Made by a program: the position numbers and the translations under genes
In this document: positions 1 to 6,641 of the stretch, piece by piece
How positions within the stretch are numbered: the stretch's first letter is position 1
Layout: every line of letters starts with the position of its first letter
The notes under the pieces: model-generated
The model's database searches: none
What the model was told of the DNA's origin: nothing
Seen by the model: only the letters and a program-made list of their open reading frames with translations
NCBI GenBank assembly: GCA_002500665.1
Contig: DLRY01000001.1
Location: 1,040 to 8,919, forward strand
Source of the DNA: Opitutia bacterium UBA7876
GTDB taxonomy: Bacteria > Verrucomicrobiota > Verrucomicrobiia > Opitutales > Seribacteraceae
DNA: 7,880 bases
Reading direction: 5' to 3'

Positions 1-237
1 AAACAGATTGCCTCCGAGAACAGAATGTTGGACGGCAAGACCTTCCACCTGGCGGGCGATCTCTGGATCGATGACGAGGCCCGGGATGACAAAGACAAAA
101 AGATAGAGGAACTCAAATTCGCCTCCAAGGAATATTTCGACTTCCTGGAAAAACACCCCGAACTGATCAAGTTCCTTTCCCTCGGCGCCAACGTGGACCT
201 GCTCCACCAAGGCAAGATCATCCGCTGCCGGAGATAG
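1..237 (+). CDS. C-terminal end of a probable VIT/VWA-type protein (5' truncated by window edge)
   Basis: The frame is open from base 1 to a TAG stop at 235-237, so these 78 residues are the tail of a longer protein. The ATG at 25 is only an internal Met, because coding-like sequence (KQIASENR) precedes it. What can be seen is a TFHLAGDLWID segment, then a charged helix, then KEYFDFLEKHPELIKFLSLG, and a short GKIIRCRR end. From memory, this pattern (a 'TF...G..W.D' strand followed by 'YF.LL..HPEL.K.LALG' and a final 'GK.Y.I') resembles the C-terminus of large VIT/VWA-domain proteins common in Planctomycetota and Verrucomicrobiota. That assignment is recognition, not a domain hit, since neither the VIT nor the VWA domain lies in the window. 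The next gene, also a VWA protein, follows after 33 bases on the same strand, which suggests an operon and fits the call. No function beyond this can be assigned. Confidence 0.7.
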   Translation, partial: KQIASENRMLDGKTFHLAGDLWIDDEARDDKDKKIEELKFASKEYFDFLEKHPELIKFLSLGANVDLLHQGKIIRCRR

Positions 238-270
238 ACCCTTACCTTTAAAAACCCAACAAGACGCATC

Positions 271-1422
271 ATGAAAAAGCTAGCCCTCCTGCTCACTGCC
301 TGTCTGATTTTTGCTCCTCTTTCCGCCAAGGACGCAGACAAGAAGAAAGGAAAGAAACCCAAGAAGGAAACCATCGAGGTATGCTTCGTCCTTGATACCA
401 CGGGCTCCATGAGCGGCTTGATCGAAGGGGCTAAGCAAAAGATCTGGGGGATCGCCAACGAGATCCTGGCCAGCGAACCTACCCCCAACCTGCGCATCGG
501 ATTGATCGGATACCGCGACCGCAAGGAAGCCTACGTTACTCAGGTTCACGACCTTTCCGACGATATCGATGACATCTATGCCAAGCTCATGAAGTTTCAG
601 GCTCAGGGCGGTGGAGACGCTCCGGAGTCGGTCAACCAGGCCCTCCATGAAGCCGTGACCAAGATCCAATGGAACAAGAGCAAAAAGGTCCTCAAGCTCG
701 TCTTCCTCGTCGGAGACGCCCCGCCACACATGGACTACCAGGACGAAATCAAGTATCCCGAAATCTGCAAAATGGCGGCCAAAAGCAATATCATCCTCAA
801 CACCGTGCAATGCGGCGACATGTCTTCCACCACACCGATCTGGAAGGAAATCGCCAAACTCGCCGAAGGGGATTACGTGGCTATCGCCCAGAGCGGAGGA
901 GTCGCGGCCATCAGCACGCCCGTGGACGCTGAGATCGCCAAACTCAATCGCGAACTGGGCGTTACCGTGGTTGCCTATGGCAGAGCCGAGGTACGGGCTT
1001 TCGTGGGGGAAAAGCTGAAGCTCGCCACTGAGGCCAAGGACGAGGTGGCCGCCGACCGACTCTCCGTTCTTTCGTTCAAGTCAAAAGCATCAGCGACCAA
1101 GGAGTCTTCCGCTCCCGCTGTCGCGGCCTATATTGACGGAGATGGCGACTTGGTTGCCGGGTTGGCTTCCGGCAAGTACGATTACGAAGAGATCGAAGAG
1201 GCGAAACTCTCCGATGATCTGAAGAAAATGGATCCCGAACAACGCACGGCCTATCTTAAGGAACAGGTGGCCAAAAGAGCCGAGTTGCAAAAGAAACTGG
1301 ACGCACTCCTCGCCAAGCGCCGGGATTTCGTAACCGCTGAAAAAGCTCGCCTGGCCAAGGAAGGAAAAGGCGACGGATTCGATAAGAAGGTCTCGGAGAT
1401 CATCTCCAAGCGCCGCCGCTGA
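271..1422 (+). CDS. Secreted VWA-domain (MIDAS) protein with charged C-terminal helix
   Basis: This 383-residue protein starts with a Sec signal (KK followed by a hydrophobic stretch, likely cleaved after LSA, residue 19). A lysine-rich linker (about 20-33) leads into a VWA domain at about 34-230. The metal-ion-dependent adhesion site reads D42-T-T44-G-S46-M-S48 (DxTxS form). Other conserved blocks are RIGLIGYRD (75-83), GGGDAPESVNQAL (113-125) and VFLVGDAPPHMDY (144-156). Residues about 240-383 are highly charged and probably helical, rich in Lys, Glu and Arg (MDPEQRTAYLKEQVAKRAEL onward). The overall plan matches a VWA family I know from Planctomycetota and Verrucomicrobiota annotations, whose role is unknown; binding of a protein partner through a divalent metal is inferred. 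An alternative lipobox, LTAC with Cys11, is unusually close to the N-terminus, so lipoprotein status is open. The ATG is supported by the signal peptide, although no clear Shine-Dalgarno precedes it. The gene probably belongs with the upstream partial VWA-like gene. Confidence 0.93.
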   Translation: MKKLALLLTACLIFAPLSAKDADKKKGKKPKKETIEVCFVLDTTGSMSGLIEGAKQKIWGIANEILASEPTPNLRIGLIGYRDRKEAYVTQVHDLSDDIDDIYAKLMKFQAQGGGDAPESVNQALHEAVTKIQWNKSKKVLKLVFLVGDAPPHMDYQDEIKYPEICKMAAKSNIILNTVQCGDMSSTTPIWKEIAKLAEGDYVAIAQSGGVAAISTPVDAEIAKLNRELGVTVVAYGRAEVRAFVGEKLKLATEAKDEVAADRLSVLSFKSKASATKESSAPAVAAYIDGDGDLVAGLASGKYDYEEIEEAKLSDDLKKMDPEQRTAYLKEQVAKRAELQKKLDALLAKRRDFVTAEKARLAKEGKGDGFDKKVSEIISKRRR

Positions 1423-1424
1423 TC

Positions 1425-3809
1425 CTATTTCTTGTCTTTGAGAAGGCGTACCATCTCCGCCCCCAGGGAATCCCCGATCAGGAAGTAGCTTTCCGCATTG
1501 CCGAACCAGTGGTGTCCGTGCCCGACGTTTGGTGATTCATCCTTGGGTCGGGCAAAGGCCGTCGTCTTGACGAAAGATACCCTGCCCTTCCACTCCTTTC
1601 GTTCACAGGCCTTGCGCTGAGCCTCACGGATGACCTTCATGTTCTTGCCGGCATCTTCTCCCATGTTTCCGAGTTCCCCCACCACCACGGGCAAGTTTGG
1701 TTGCTTCAAGTGAGCCCGCAGGTCCTTGATCAGATGAGCGAGGTTTTGTTCGTACTGGGCAAGGGCATCCTGGTCGAACATATCGTTCCAGCCCTGGAAC
1801 CAGACGAACCCGCCCCACTCCGGCTTCCTGCCCTTCAGGGAGGGAAACTCCTTGCCGAAGTTCTTGAGGGCTTCATCGACCTCGGTCAGCATCTTTTGGT
1901 AGTACTCGCCGGTTTCACCGTCTGCGGAAGGGGGGCGGAAATCCTGGTATAGGCTCTTCCCTCCCCAAGCGGTCTTGATCAGGAGCACGGGCTCCTTGAA
2001 GTGGTCGCCAAGGCGGTGGCCGATTTGGAGCTCGGGTCCGATATGGTGCCGGCTCTTCATGCTACCGTATCCGGTAAACCCGATGCTCACACCCCCCGCC
2101 ATGACCCCCTGCTTGTTGCGGAAGCGAATAAAGGCATCCTTTCGGGTGACCCAATTTCCCTTTGCGTCCTTCAAGTGAGCATAGCGCTTGGGGTCGGACG
2201 CGTTCTTCATAACGCGAAGAAGCGTGCCCTTCCCCCCGTTGTAATACTTGGGATGATCCATATCGACCACCCCTTGGCCTTCCATGTTGGACTGGCCCGC
2301 AAGAAGGAAGACCTTGAAGGTCCCGGGCGAGCGCTTGCGACCTCGATGATGAGGCGAGTCCTTCGGGATGACCGCCATCTTGGCCGCGTCGGACGGAACG
2401 CCCCGGGCAAGCCTTTCGCGGACCTTGGCGAGCTTAGGCTCCTCGGCCAAATTGACGAATTCGCGCGGATCCTTCTCCAAGTCGTAAAGTTCCTCAAAAC
2501 CGTTCCCGTAGCAGATGAACCTGTAGCGCTCGTCCGAGACCCCATGGGAAGGACTGCTGTCTCCCCAGAACTGGAAGGAGGTCAGGGAAAGGGTGGCTTT
2601 TTTCTTGCCCGGGTTCTTCAGCTGAGGAACGAGGGAGACTCCGTCGCATTGGGGCGGGATTGGCAGGCCGGTCAATTCGCACAAGGTCGGGTAGAGGTCG
2701 GTCAGGGTGACCGGCTGGCGGGTCTTTTCCCCATCCTTGCTTACCCCTGGAGCATGAATGAACAAGGGAACCCGGGTGGTTTGGTCCCAAAGGGCGAATT
2801 TTTCCCAGTTCTCCTTTTCCCCTATGTGGAAACCGTGGTCGCTCCACAGGACCACCACGGTGTTTTTCCGCAGGCCCGACTGGTCGAGGGCGTCCAGCAG
2901 GCGGCCCAACTGGTGATCGACGTAGCTTATGCTGGCTAGGTAGCCCTGCATAAGATGCTTCCACTGCTTGTTGTCGGTCACCCACTTGTGCCAGTGCCGG
3001 CGTCCATGGTCGCGGGCATCCTTCAGGTCATTCTCACGGTGAACGGGAAGCTTGACCTCATCCATGGGGTATAGGTCGAACCATTTTCGACCGACCTCCC
3101 AGGGAATGTGGGGACGGAAGAGACCGACCGCGAGAAAGAGCGGTTTGTCCCGCTTCTCCTTGAGCTTGTCGATGGCCCAGTCGACCACCAGATGGTCTCC
3201 GTAGCTTTCCTCGGGTTGCTCGAGCGGGGCGGCCCCGAACAAGTAGTTGCCGAGGGGCCGGCGGCCCACGAATCCCTCGTTATCCCCCTTGGTGAACTTG
3301 GGACGGGGCCAGTCTCCGGAAATGGGATCGAGCGGATCCCCCCGATGCTCGTCCCATGCGTCGGGATCGTTCTGGGAATCGCCCGGGGTCCATTGCAGGG
3401 TGTGGAAGATCTTGCCTCCGCCCGCCGCGTGGTAGCCGTGGTTGCCGAAGTGGCGTGAAAGGACGACGGCGTCCTCCAACACGGCCGACTCGTGGCGCCA
3501 ACGGGGCCCGTGAGCCCCGAACATGTTGCGGTAGATGCCCGACCGGCTCGGGTAGACGCCCGTCATGACCGCCACCCTGGATGGATGGCAGGCAGGAGCG
3601 GCGCAATGGGCGTTGGCAAAGTTGACCGACCGCTTGGCCAAGCGGTCGAAATGGGGCGTCTTGACGCCCGGGTGGTTGTCGAGAGGGCTGACGTAGTCGT
3701 TCAGGTCGTCGATCGCGATGAAGAGGACGTTGGGCTTGGCGCAAAGGGCAAGAAGCCCGGCAAAAACCGGCATCAACCCAAGGAAGAAGACTGAAAAGGA
3801 CCGCTTCAC
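1425..3809 (-). CDS. Secreted bifunctional sulfatase (iduronate-2-sulfatase-like) fused to SASA-family SGNH acetylesterase
   Basis: This 794-residue protein has two enzyme modules. A signal peptide (1-24) precedes an alkaline-phosphatase-fold sulfatase at about 25-480. It contains the metal-binding D34-D35, the formylglycine motif C74-H-P-S-R78 and a second metal pair D324-H325 in LWSDHGFHIGEKENW. The block PLFLAVGLFRPHIPW (223-237) is typical of iduronate-2-sulfatase-like enzymes. A basic linker (HHRGRKR, 487-493) leads into an SGNH esterase module at about 496-794 (bases 1425 to about 2324). This module has nucleophile S507 in GQSNMEG, KTAWGGKS (612-619), WFQGWND (670-676) and putative catalytic H767 in GHHWFGNAESY. 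A sulfatase alone is usually about 450-550 residues, so the extra 300 are a real second domain in one unbroken frame. The start is GTG, one base after the upstream esterase stop, with GAGGAA five bases ahead. Predicted role: removal of sulfate and O-acetyl groups from one extracellular glycan. The substrate is unknown. Confidence 0.93.
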   Translation of the reverse strand: MKRSFSVFFLGLMPVFAGLLALCAKPNVLFIAIDDLNDYVSPLDNHPGVKTPHFDRLAKRSVNFANAHCAAPACHPSRVAVMTGVYPSRSGIYRNMFGAHGPRWRHESAVLEDAVVLSRHFGNHGYHAAGGGKIFHTLQWTPGDSQNDPDAWDEHRGDPLDPISGDWPRPKFTKGDNEGFVGRRPLGNYLFGAAPLEQPEESYGDHLVVDWAIDKLKEKRDKPLFLAVGLFRPHIPWEVGRKWFDLYPMDEVKLPVHRENDLKDARDHGRRHWHKWVTDNKQWKHLMQGYLASISYVDHQLGRLLDALDQSGLRKNTVVVLWSDHGFHIGEKENWEKFALWDQTTRVPLFIHAPGVSKDGEKTRQPVTLTDLYPTLCELTGLPIPPQCDGVSLVPQLKNPGKKKATLSLTSFQFWGDSSPSHGVSDERYRFICYGNGFEELYDLEKDPREFVNLAEEPKLAKVRERLARGVPSDAAKMAVIPKDSPHHRGRKRSPGTFKVFLLAGQSNMEGQGVVDMDHPKYYNGGKGTLLRVMKNASDPKRYAHLKDAKGNWVTRKDAFIRFRNKQGVMAGGVSIGFTGYGSMKSRHHIGPELQIGHRLGDHFKEPVLLIKTAWGGKSLYQDFRPPSADGETGEYYQKMLTEVDEALKNFGKEFPSLKGRKPEWGGFVWFQGWNDMFDQDALAQYEQNLAHLIKDLRAHLKQPNLPVVVGELGNMGEDAGKNMKVIREAQRKACERKEWKGRVSFVKTTAFARPKDESPNVGHGHHWFGNAESYFLIGDSLGAEMVRLLKDKK

Positions 3810-3810
3810 G

Positions 3811-5055
3811 TCAGTTCCTCGTACTTTCGATCATGGCCTCGGCAAAGGCTTTGCCAATTTGGGCCATGGTCTTGGCGCTTCCGAAATAGTGATACCCACC
3901 ATTGGACTTGGCAATTTTGGCATAGGCTTCGTCCTCTTCCGAAATCAATTCCTTGCGGTACTTGTCCAGGTAAGCCTTTTGGGCTTTGGCGTCCATCGAT
4001 CCGTCCTTGTTCGGATGATCCTTGTGCTTGCTCTTGAGGAAGGCGGCCATCTGCTTGACCTTGCCCTGGTTGTCCTCCATTCGCTGCAGGCGCCCATCCC
4101 AGAAAGGAGCCGTCCGGACCGCCGCGACGTTGCCCTTGAACTCAGGCATGAATGCGGGTGCAGCCATCGCTTCCCGAAAACTTCCGTGAATGGGAACGTA
4201 GCGTTGACTGACGTACTTTTCCAAAGGCCCGCCCACGCCCATTACGCCGATCACGAACTTCATGTTCGGAGCCTTCAGGTCCTTCCTTACGTCGCGGATG
4301 AAATGGGCGAGGCATTCGGTGTAGGCATCGTACCCACCTGGTTGCCCGCGGTTCGGATAGGTTCCGCCCGCCACCATGTCGTTCCAACCCTGAAACCAGG
4401 CAAAGCCCGCAAGCTCGAAGCCATCCTTCGGGTCGTAAGCGGGGTATACGCGCTTGACGTCCCTGAGGACCCGTCTGACGTGTTCGATCATCAAACGGTA
4501 GTAGCGCCCCGTTTTTTCCGCCTTGTCCGCCTTGATTACGTCGAGGTTCCTTCCTCTCTTTTTCAGGTTTTCCAATTCCTGTTTGCCAAACGGGTATGGA
4601 CCTGCCGAAGGTGGTCGAAAGTCGGTATGGATCGACTTTCCGCCCCATGCCGTCTTGATGATCAGGATCGGTTCCTTCAAAGCCTTTTGCATATAGATTC
4701 CGAAGGTGAACTCAGGCCCGATCTTGTCGCCTGTTTCGGCCGGGTTTCTGCGGGAACCGTAACCGGCGGTCAGTTTGCCGAAGCCTTCCCCCATATTGTC
4801 ACCCCCGCCCGTGAAATAGGAAATCCACACCTGATCGCAAACCACCGGGTTTCCCTGATCATCAATCATTTCCTTCAAGATGGGCTTGGTCAGGGGATCC
4901 GTCTTCATCGCCTCGAAAGTACTGATCTTGGCATGCCCCTCCATATTGGACTGACCACACAATACGAAGACCTTCAGTGGCTTGGCGTGAACGGCGGATA
5001 GGCTCAAAATCCCGAAGAGGGAAAAGAAGGCTACAAGATTTGCAGGGTTTTTCAT
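3811..5055 (-). CDS. Secreted SASA-family (sialate O-acetylesterase-like) SGNH carbohydrate acetylesterase
   Basis: This 414-residue protein has a signal peptide ending at VHA (residue 24) and one SGNH-hydrolase domain filling the rest. Block I is GQSNMEG with nucleophile S36. Further conserved blocks are IKTAWGGKSIHTDFRPPSA (133-151), GFAWFQGWNDM (217-227, N225) and GYHYFGSAKTMAQIGKAFAEAM (387-408, catalytic H389). The family removes acetyl groups from carbohydrates; true sialic acid activity is not implied. It is a paralogue of the C-terminal half of the next gene but carries two extra segments, about 27 residues near 152-181 and a Lys-rich stretch near 338-383. The start at ATG 5053-5055 is chosen because the signal peptide begins there and the upstream sulfatase stops only 5 bases earlier. 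The frame stays open for 1.27 kb further upstream (to 6321), but that part overlaps the sulfatase gene out of phase and has low-complexity Arg/Gly/Pro-rich content, so it is not coding. It is the middle gene of a three-gene operon. Confidence 0.93.
   Translation of the reverse strand: MKNPANLVAFFSLFGILSLSAVHAKPLKVFVLCGQSNMEGHAKISTFEAMKTDPLTKPILKEMIDDQGNPVVCDQVWISYFTGGGDNMGEGFGKLTAGYGSRRNPAETGDKIGPEFTFGIYMQKALKEPILIIKTAWGGKSIHTDFRPPSAGPYPFGKQELENLKKRGRNLDVIKADKAEKTGRYYRLMIEHVRRVLRDVKRVYPAYDPKDGFELAGFAWFQGWNDMVAGGTYPNRGQPGGYDAYTECLAHFIRDVRKDLKAPNMKFVIGVMGVGGPLEKYVSQRYVPIHGSFREAMAAPAFMPEFKGNVAAVRTAPFWDGRLQRMEDNQGKVKQMAAFLKSKHKDHPNKDGSMDAKAQKAYLDKYRKELISEEDEAYAKIAKSNGGYHYFGSAKTMAQIGKAFAEAMIESTRN
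3815..3820 (-). promoter_or_regulatory. Ribosome binding site GAGGAA deciding the GTG start of the fusion gene
   Basis: On the minus strand GAGGAA lies within the last codons of the upstream esterase and ends 5 bases before GTG (3809-3807). The junction reads stop TGA (3813-3811), one base, then GTG. This is the clearest Shine-Dalgarno in the window. It supports the GTG as the real start and suggests translational coupling to the esterase. Confidence 0.75.
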
Positions 5056-5060
5056 GATGT

Positions 5061-6527
5061 TTATTTCCGGCTTTTGTCGTTGGCGAGAATTTGAAAAAGG
5101 GCCGCTTCCATCCGCTGAACCCGCTCGGTTTCCCGGGAAGCCAGGTCGGTGGTTTCGCCCGGGTCGTCCTCGAGGTTGAAGAGTTGCCAGGGGGGCGTGA
5201 AGCGGCGCCCCTTCGGTTGCTGCCTCCCTCCCGACCCATTGCCCAGCACGAGCTTCCACTCGTCCATCCGGATGGCGAACATGCCGGAAGCGGAATGGTT
5301 GATCACGGGAGCCCGTCTGAACTGGCCCGGCTTTCCCTTGAACAAGGGACCCCAGCTGAAACTGTCGGGGGCCGCTTCGTTCGGCTTGGGCAGCTTCGCC
5401 TTGGCCAACTCGGATGCGGTGGCGAACAAATCGACCAGGCAAATCGTCTCCTTGCAAACACTGCCCGCCTTGATCCCCTTGGGCCACCTGGCAAAGGTCG
5501 GCACCCGGTGCCCTCCTTCCCATACGTCGGCCTTGGTTCCCCGCCATTGACCATTGGCGGTATGGTCTCCCTCGAAGTATCTTTGCTCGGTCTCGTCGGA
5601 AAGATGATGCGGCTTGTCCCTGTCCGGCTCCCGGTACATGAAGGAGGCATTGTCGCTTGTGTAGATAATCAGGGTGTTGTCCTTGATTCCCGCTTCGTCC
5701 ACCGCCTTGAGCACCTGCCCCACCGTCCAGTCGACCTGCATGACGAAGTCCCCGTAAGGCCCGAGCTTGGACCTGCCTTCGAAGCGGGGATGCGGGGACA
5801 CGGGCTTGTGCGGAGCGGTCAGAGGAAAATAAAGAAAGAAGGGTTTTTTCTCCTTCGCCCGCTTTCGAATATGATCGCAACTCTCTTGGGTCAGCCGATC
5901 CAGGCAATCGATAATGGAGAAGTCGGAACCCAGCTCCCCTTCGCGCAGATACCCGGGGAAACCCTGCTGGGGCTGTACGCGATCGGGCAGGCCCGTGATC
6001 CTGCGGCCCTCGACGTAGACGTAAGGAGGGAAATCCAGGGATGCGGGAATGATCAGGGAACGGTCGAACCCGAGATCGATCGGTGAATGATCCAAGGGCT
6101 GACTCCAGTCCCATTGACCCTTGGCGTCTTTTTGGAAGCCAAGCCCGAGATGCCACTTCCCAATGACGGCGGTATGATAACCGGCTTGCTTGAGGTGAGA
6201 AGCCACGGTCGGGCGCTCCTTCTCGATCAAGGGGGTCCCATATCCGTTCTGTACCCCGCTCTTGAGCCGGCTGCGCCAGCAGTATCTGCCCGTCAGGACG
6301 GCATAGCGGGTCGGCGTGCAAACGGCGGACGGGGAATGGGCGTCGGTGAAGGTCATCCCCTCCTCGGCCAACCCGTTCAAGTTCGGAGTGGGGATTTTCG
6401 ATTTCGGGTTGAGGGCTTGGACGTCGCCATAGCCCATGTCGTCAGCCAGGATAAAGATTACGTTGGGACGTTCATCGGCATGGGCCGACATGAGAAAGCC
6501 GAGCAGCAGAAGGGTTGCGATTTTCAT
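5061..6527 (-). CDS. Secreted arylsulfatase A-like sulfatase
   Basis: This 488-residue sulfatase is of normal length and opens the minus-strand operon. A short signal peptide ends at SAHA (residue 17). The mature enzyme begins with RPNVIFILADDMGYGD, giving metal ligands D29-D30. The formylglycine motif is C70-T-P-T-R74, followed by AVLTGRYCWRSRLKSG. Other active-site residues by family analogy are K124 and H126 in GKWHLG, H240 in TAPHKP, the metal pair D292-N293 in YTSDNAS, and K332 in GTKADVWEGGHRVP. The C-terminal subdomain ends with the usual QLFNLEDDPGETTDLAS (448-464). The reaction is hydrolysis of a sulfate ester, here presumably on an extracellular or periplasmic sugar. The set GRYCWRSRLKSGV...GYGTPLIE...TVASHLKQAGY is typical of carbohydrate sulfatases near human arylsulfatase A and GalNAc-6-sulfatase, but the exact subfamily and sulfate position cannot be fixed by eye. 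No strong Shine-Dalgarno precedes the ATG. Activity needs formylglycine maturation by an enzyme not in the window. Confidence 0.95.
   Translation of the reverse strand: MKIATLLLLGFLMSAHADERPNVIFILADDMGYGDVQALNPKSKIPTPNLNGLAEEGMTFTDAHSPSAVCTPTRYAVLTGRYCWRSRLKSGVQNGYGTPLIEKERPTVASHLKQAGYHTAVIGKWHLGLGFQKDAKGQWDWSQPLDHSPIDLGFDRSLIIPASLDFPPYVYVEGRRITGLPDRVQPQQGFPGYLREGELGSDFSIIDCLDRLTQESCDHIRKRAKEKKPFFLYFPLTAPHKPVSPHPRFEGRSKLGPYGDFVMQVDWTVGQVLKAVDEAGIKDNTLIIYTSDNASFMYREPDRDKPHHLSDETEQRYFEGDHTANGQWRGTKADVWEGGHRVPTFARWPKGIKAGSVCKETICLVDLFATASELAKAKLPKPNEAAPDSFSWGPLFKGKPGQFRRAPVINHSASGMFAIRMDEWKLVLGNGSGGRQQPKGRRFTPPWQLFNLEDDPGETTDLASRETERVQRMEAALFQILANDKSRK
5065..5068 (-). promoter_or_regulatory. Weak ribosome binding site GGAA for the esterase gene
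   Basis: GGAA on the minus strand lies 9 bases upstream of ATG 5055, inside the last codons of the preceding sulfatase. It is short and somewhat distant, so initiation may depend on ribosomes finishing the sulfatase 5 bases away. Confidence 0.4.
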
Positions 6528-6548
6528 GGACGCAAAGAATAAAGCAGC

Positions 6549-6583
6549 GCAAAGGGGCTCGGAAAGGACTTATTTTCCTTTGC
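6549..6583. repeat. Nested inverted repeat upstream of the minus-strand operon (GCAAAGG / CCTTTGC)
   Basis: The perfect 7-bp arms GCAAAGG (6549-6555) and CCTTTGC (6577-6583) enclose 21 bases. A second pair, AAAGGA (6563-6568) and TCCTTT (6576-6581), shares the right arm with a 7-base loop, giving two mutually exclusive hairpins. The element lies 22-56 bases ahead of ATG 6527, so it could be an operator or a structured leader of the operon. No poly-T follows on either strand, which argues against a terminator. Chance cannot be excluded. Confidence 0.3.
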
Positions 6584-6599
6584 CCTACTTTTTCAAGGG

Positions 6600-6640
6600 G
6601 TAATCTCGGCATTTGACAAAATATCCATTTCACAGATTAC
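6600..6640. repeat. 7-bp inverted repeat flanking the -35 box (GTAATCT / AGATTAC)
   Basis: The perfect arms GTAATCT (6600-6606) and AGATTAC (6634-6640) are separated by 27 bases and bracket the TTGACA box at 6613. The layout would suit two half-sites of a regulator acting on the divergent promoters. By a rough count, about half a 7-bp inverted pair is expected by chance in a region of this size, so this is suggestive only. Confidence 0.3.
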
Positions 6641-6641
6641 T
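6613..6641 (+). promoter_or_regulatory. Candidate sigma-70-type promoter for the plus-strand sulfatase
   Basis: A perfect -35 consensus TTGACA is at 6613-6618. With 16-17 base spacing the best -10 candidates are GATTAC or ATTACT (6635-6641), each only 3 of 6 matches. Transcription from here would start around 6647-6650, leaving a very short leader before ATG 6656; no Shine-Dalgarno is visible, which agrees with near-leaderless translation. The -35 box is convincing and the -10 is not. Confidence 0.35.

Noticed and set aside
25..237. A complete 70-residue small protein starting at ATG 25
   Set aside because: The frame is open to base 1 with plausible coding sequence before it, and the content looks like the tail of a larger protein.
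1395..1407. Palindrome GGAGATCATCTCC near the end of the VWA gene as a terminator
   Set aside because: The arms meet at one base (at best a 5-bp stem with a 3-base loop), no T-run follows, and it encodes SEIIS in the conserved protein end.
2001..2939. 312-residue open frame on the plus strand
   Set aside because: It lies antisense inside the fusion gene and has no motif or signal; it is a shadow of G+C-rich coding sequence.
3718..5001. 427-residue open frame on the plus strand
   Set aside because: It is antisense to the esterase and the start of the fusion gene, with no recognisable motif; the minus-strand frames carry complete enzyme motifs.
5091..6086. 331-residue open frame on the plus strand
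   Set aside because: It lies antisense inside the first sulfatase with no domain or ribosome site.
5056..6321. N-terminal extension of the esterase up to an ATG at 6321
   Set aside because: It overlaps a clear sulfatase in another phase on the same strand, is Arg/Gly/Pro/Gln-rich with no domain, and a good signal peptide starts at 5055.
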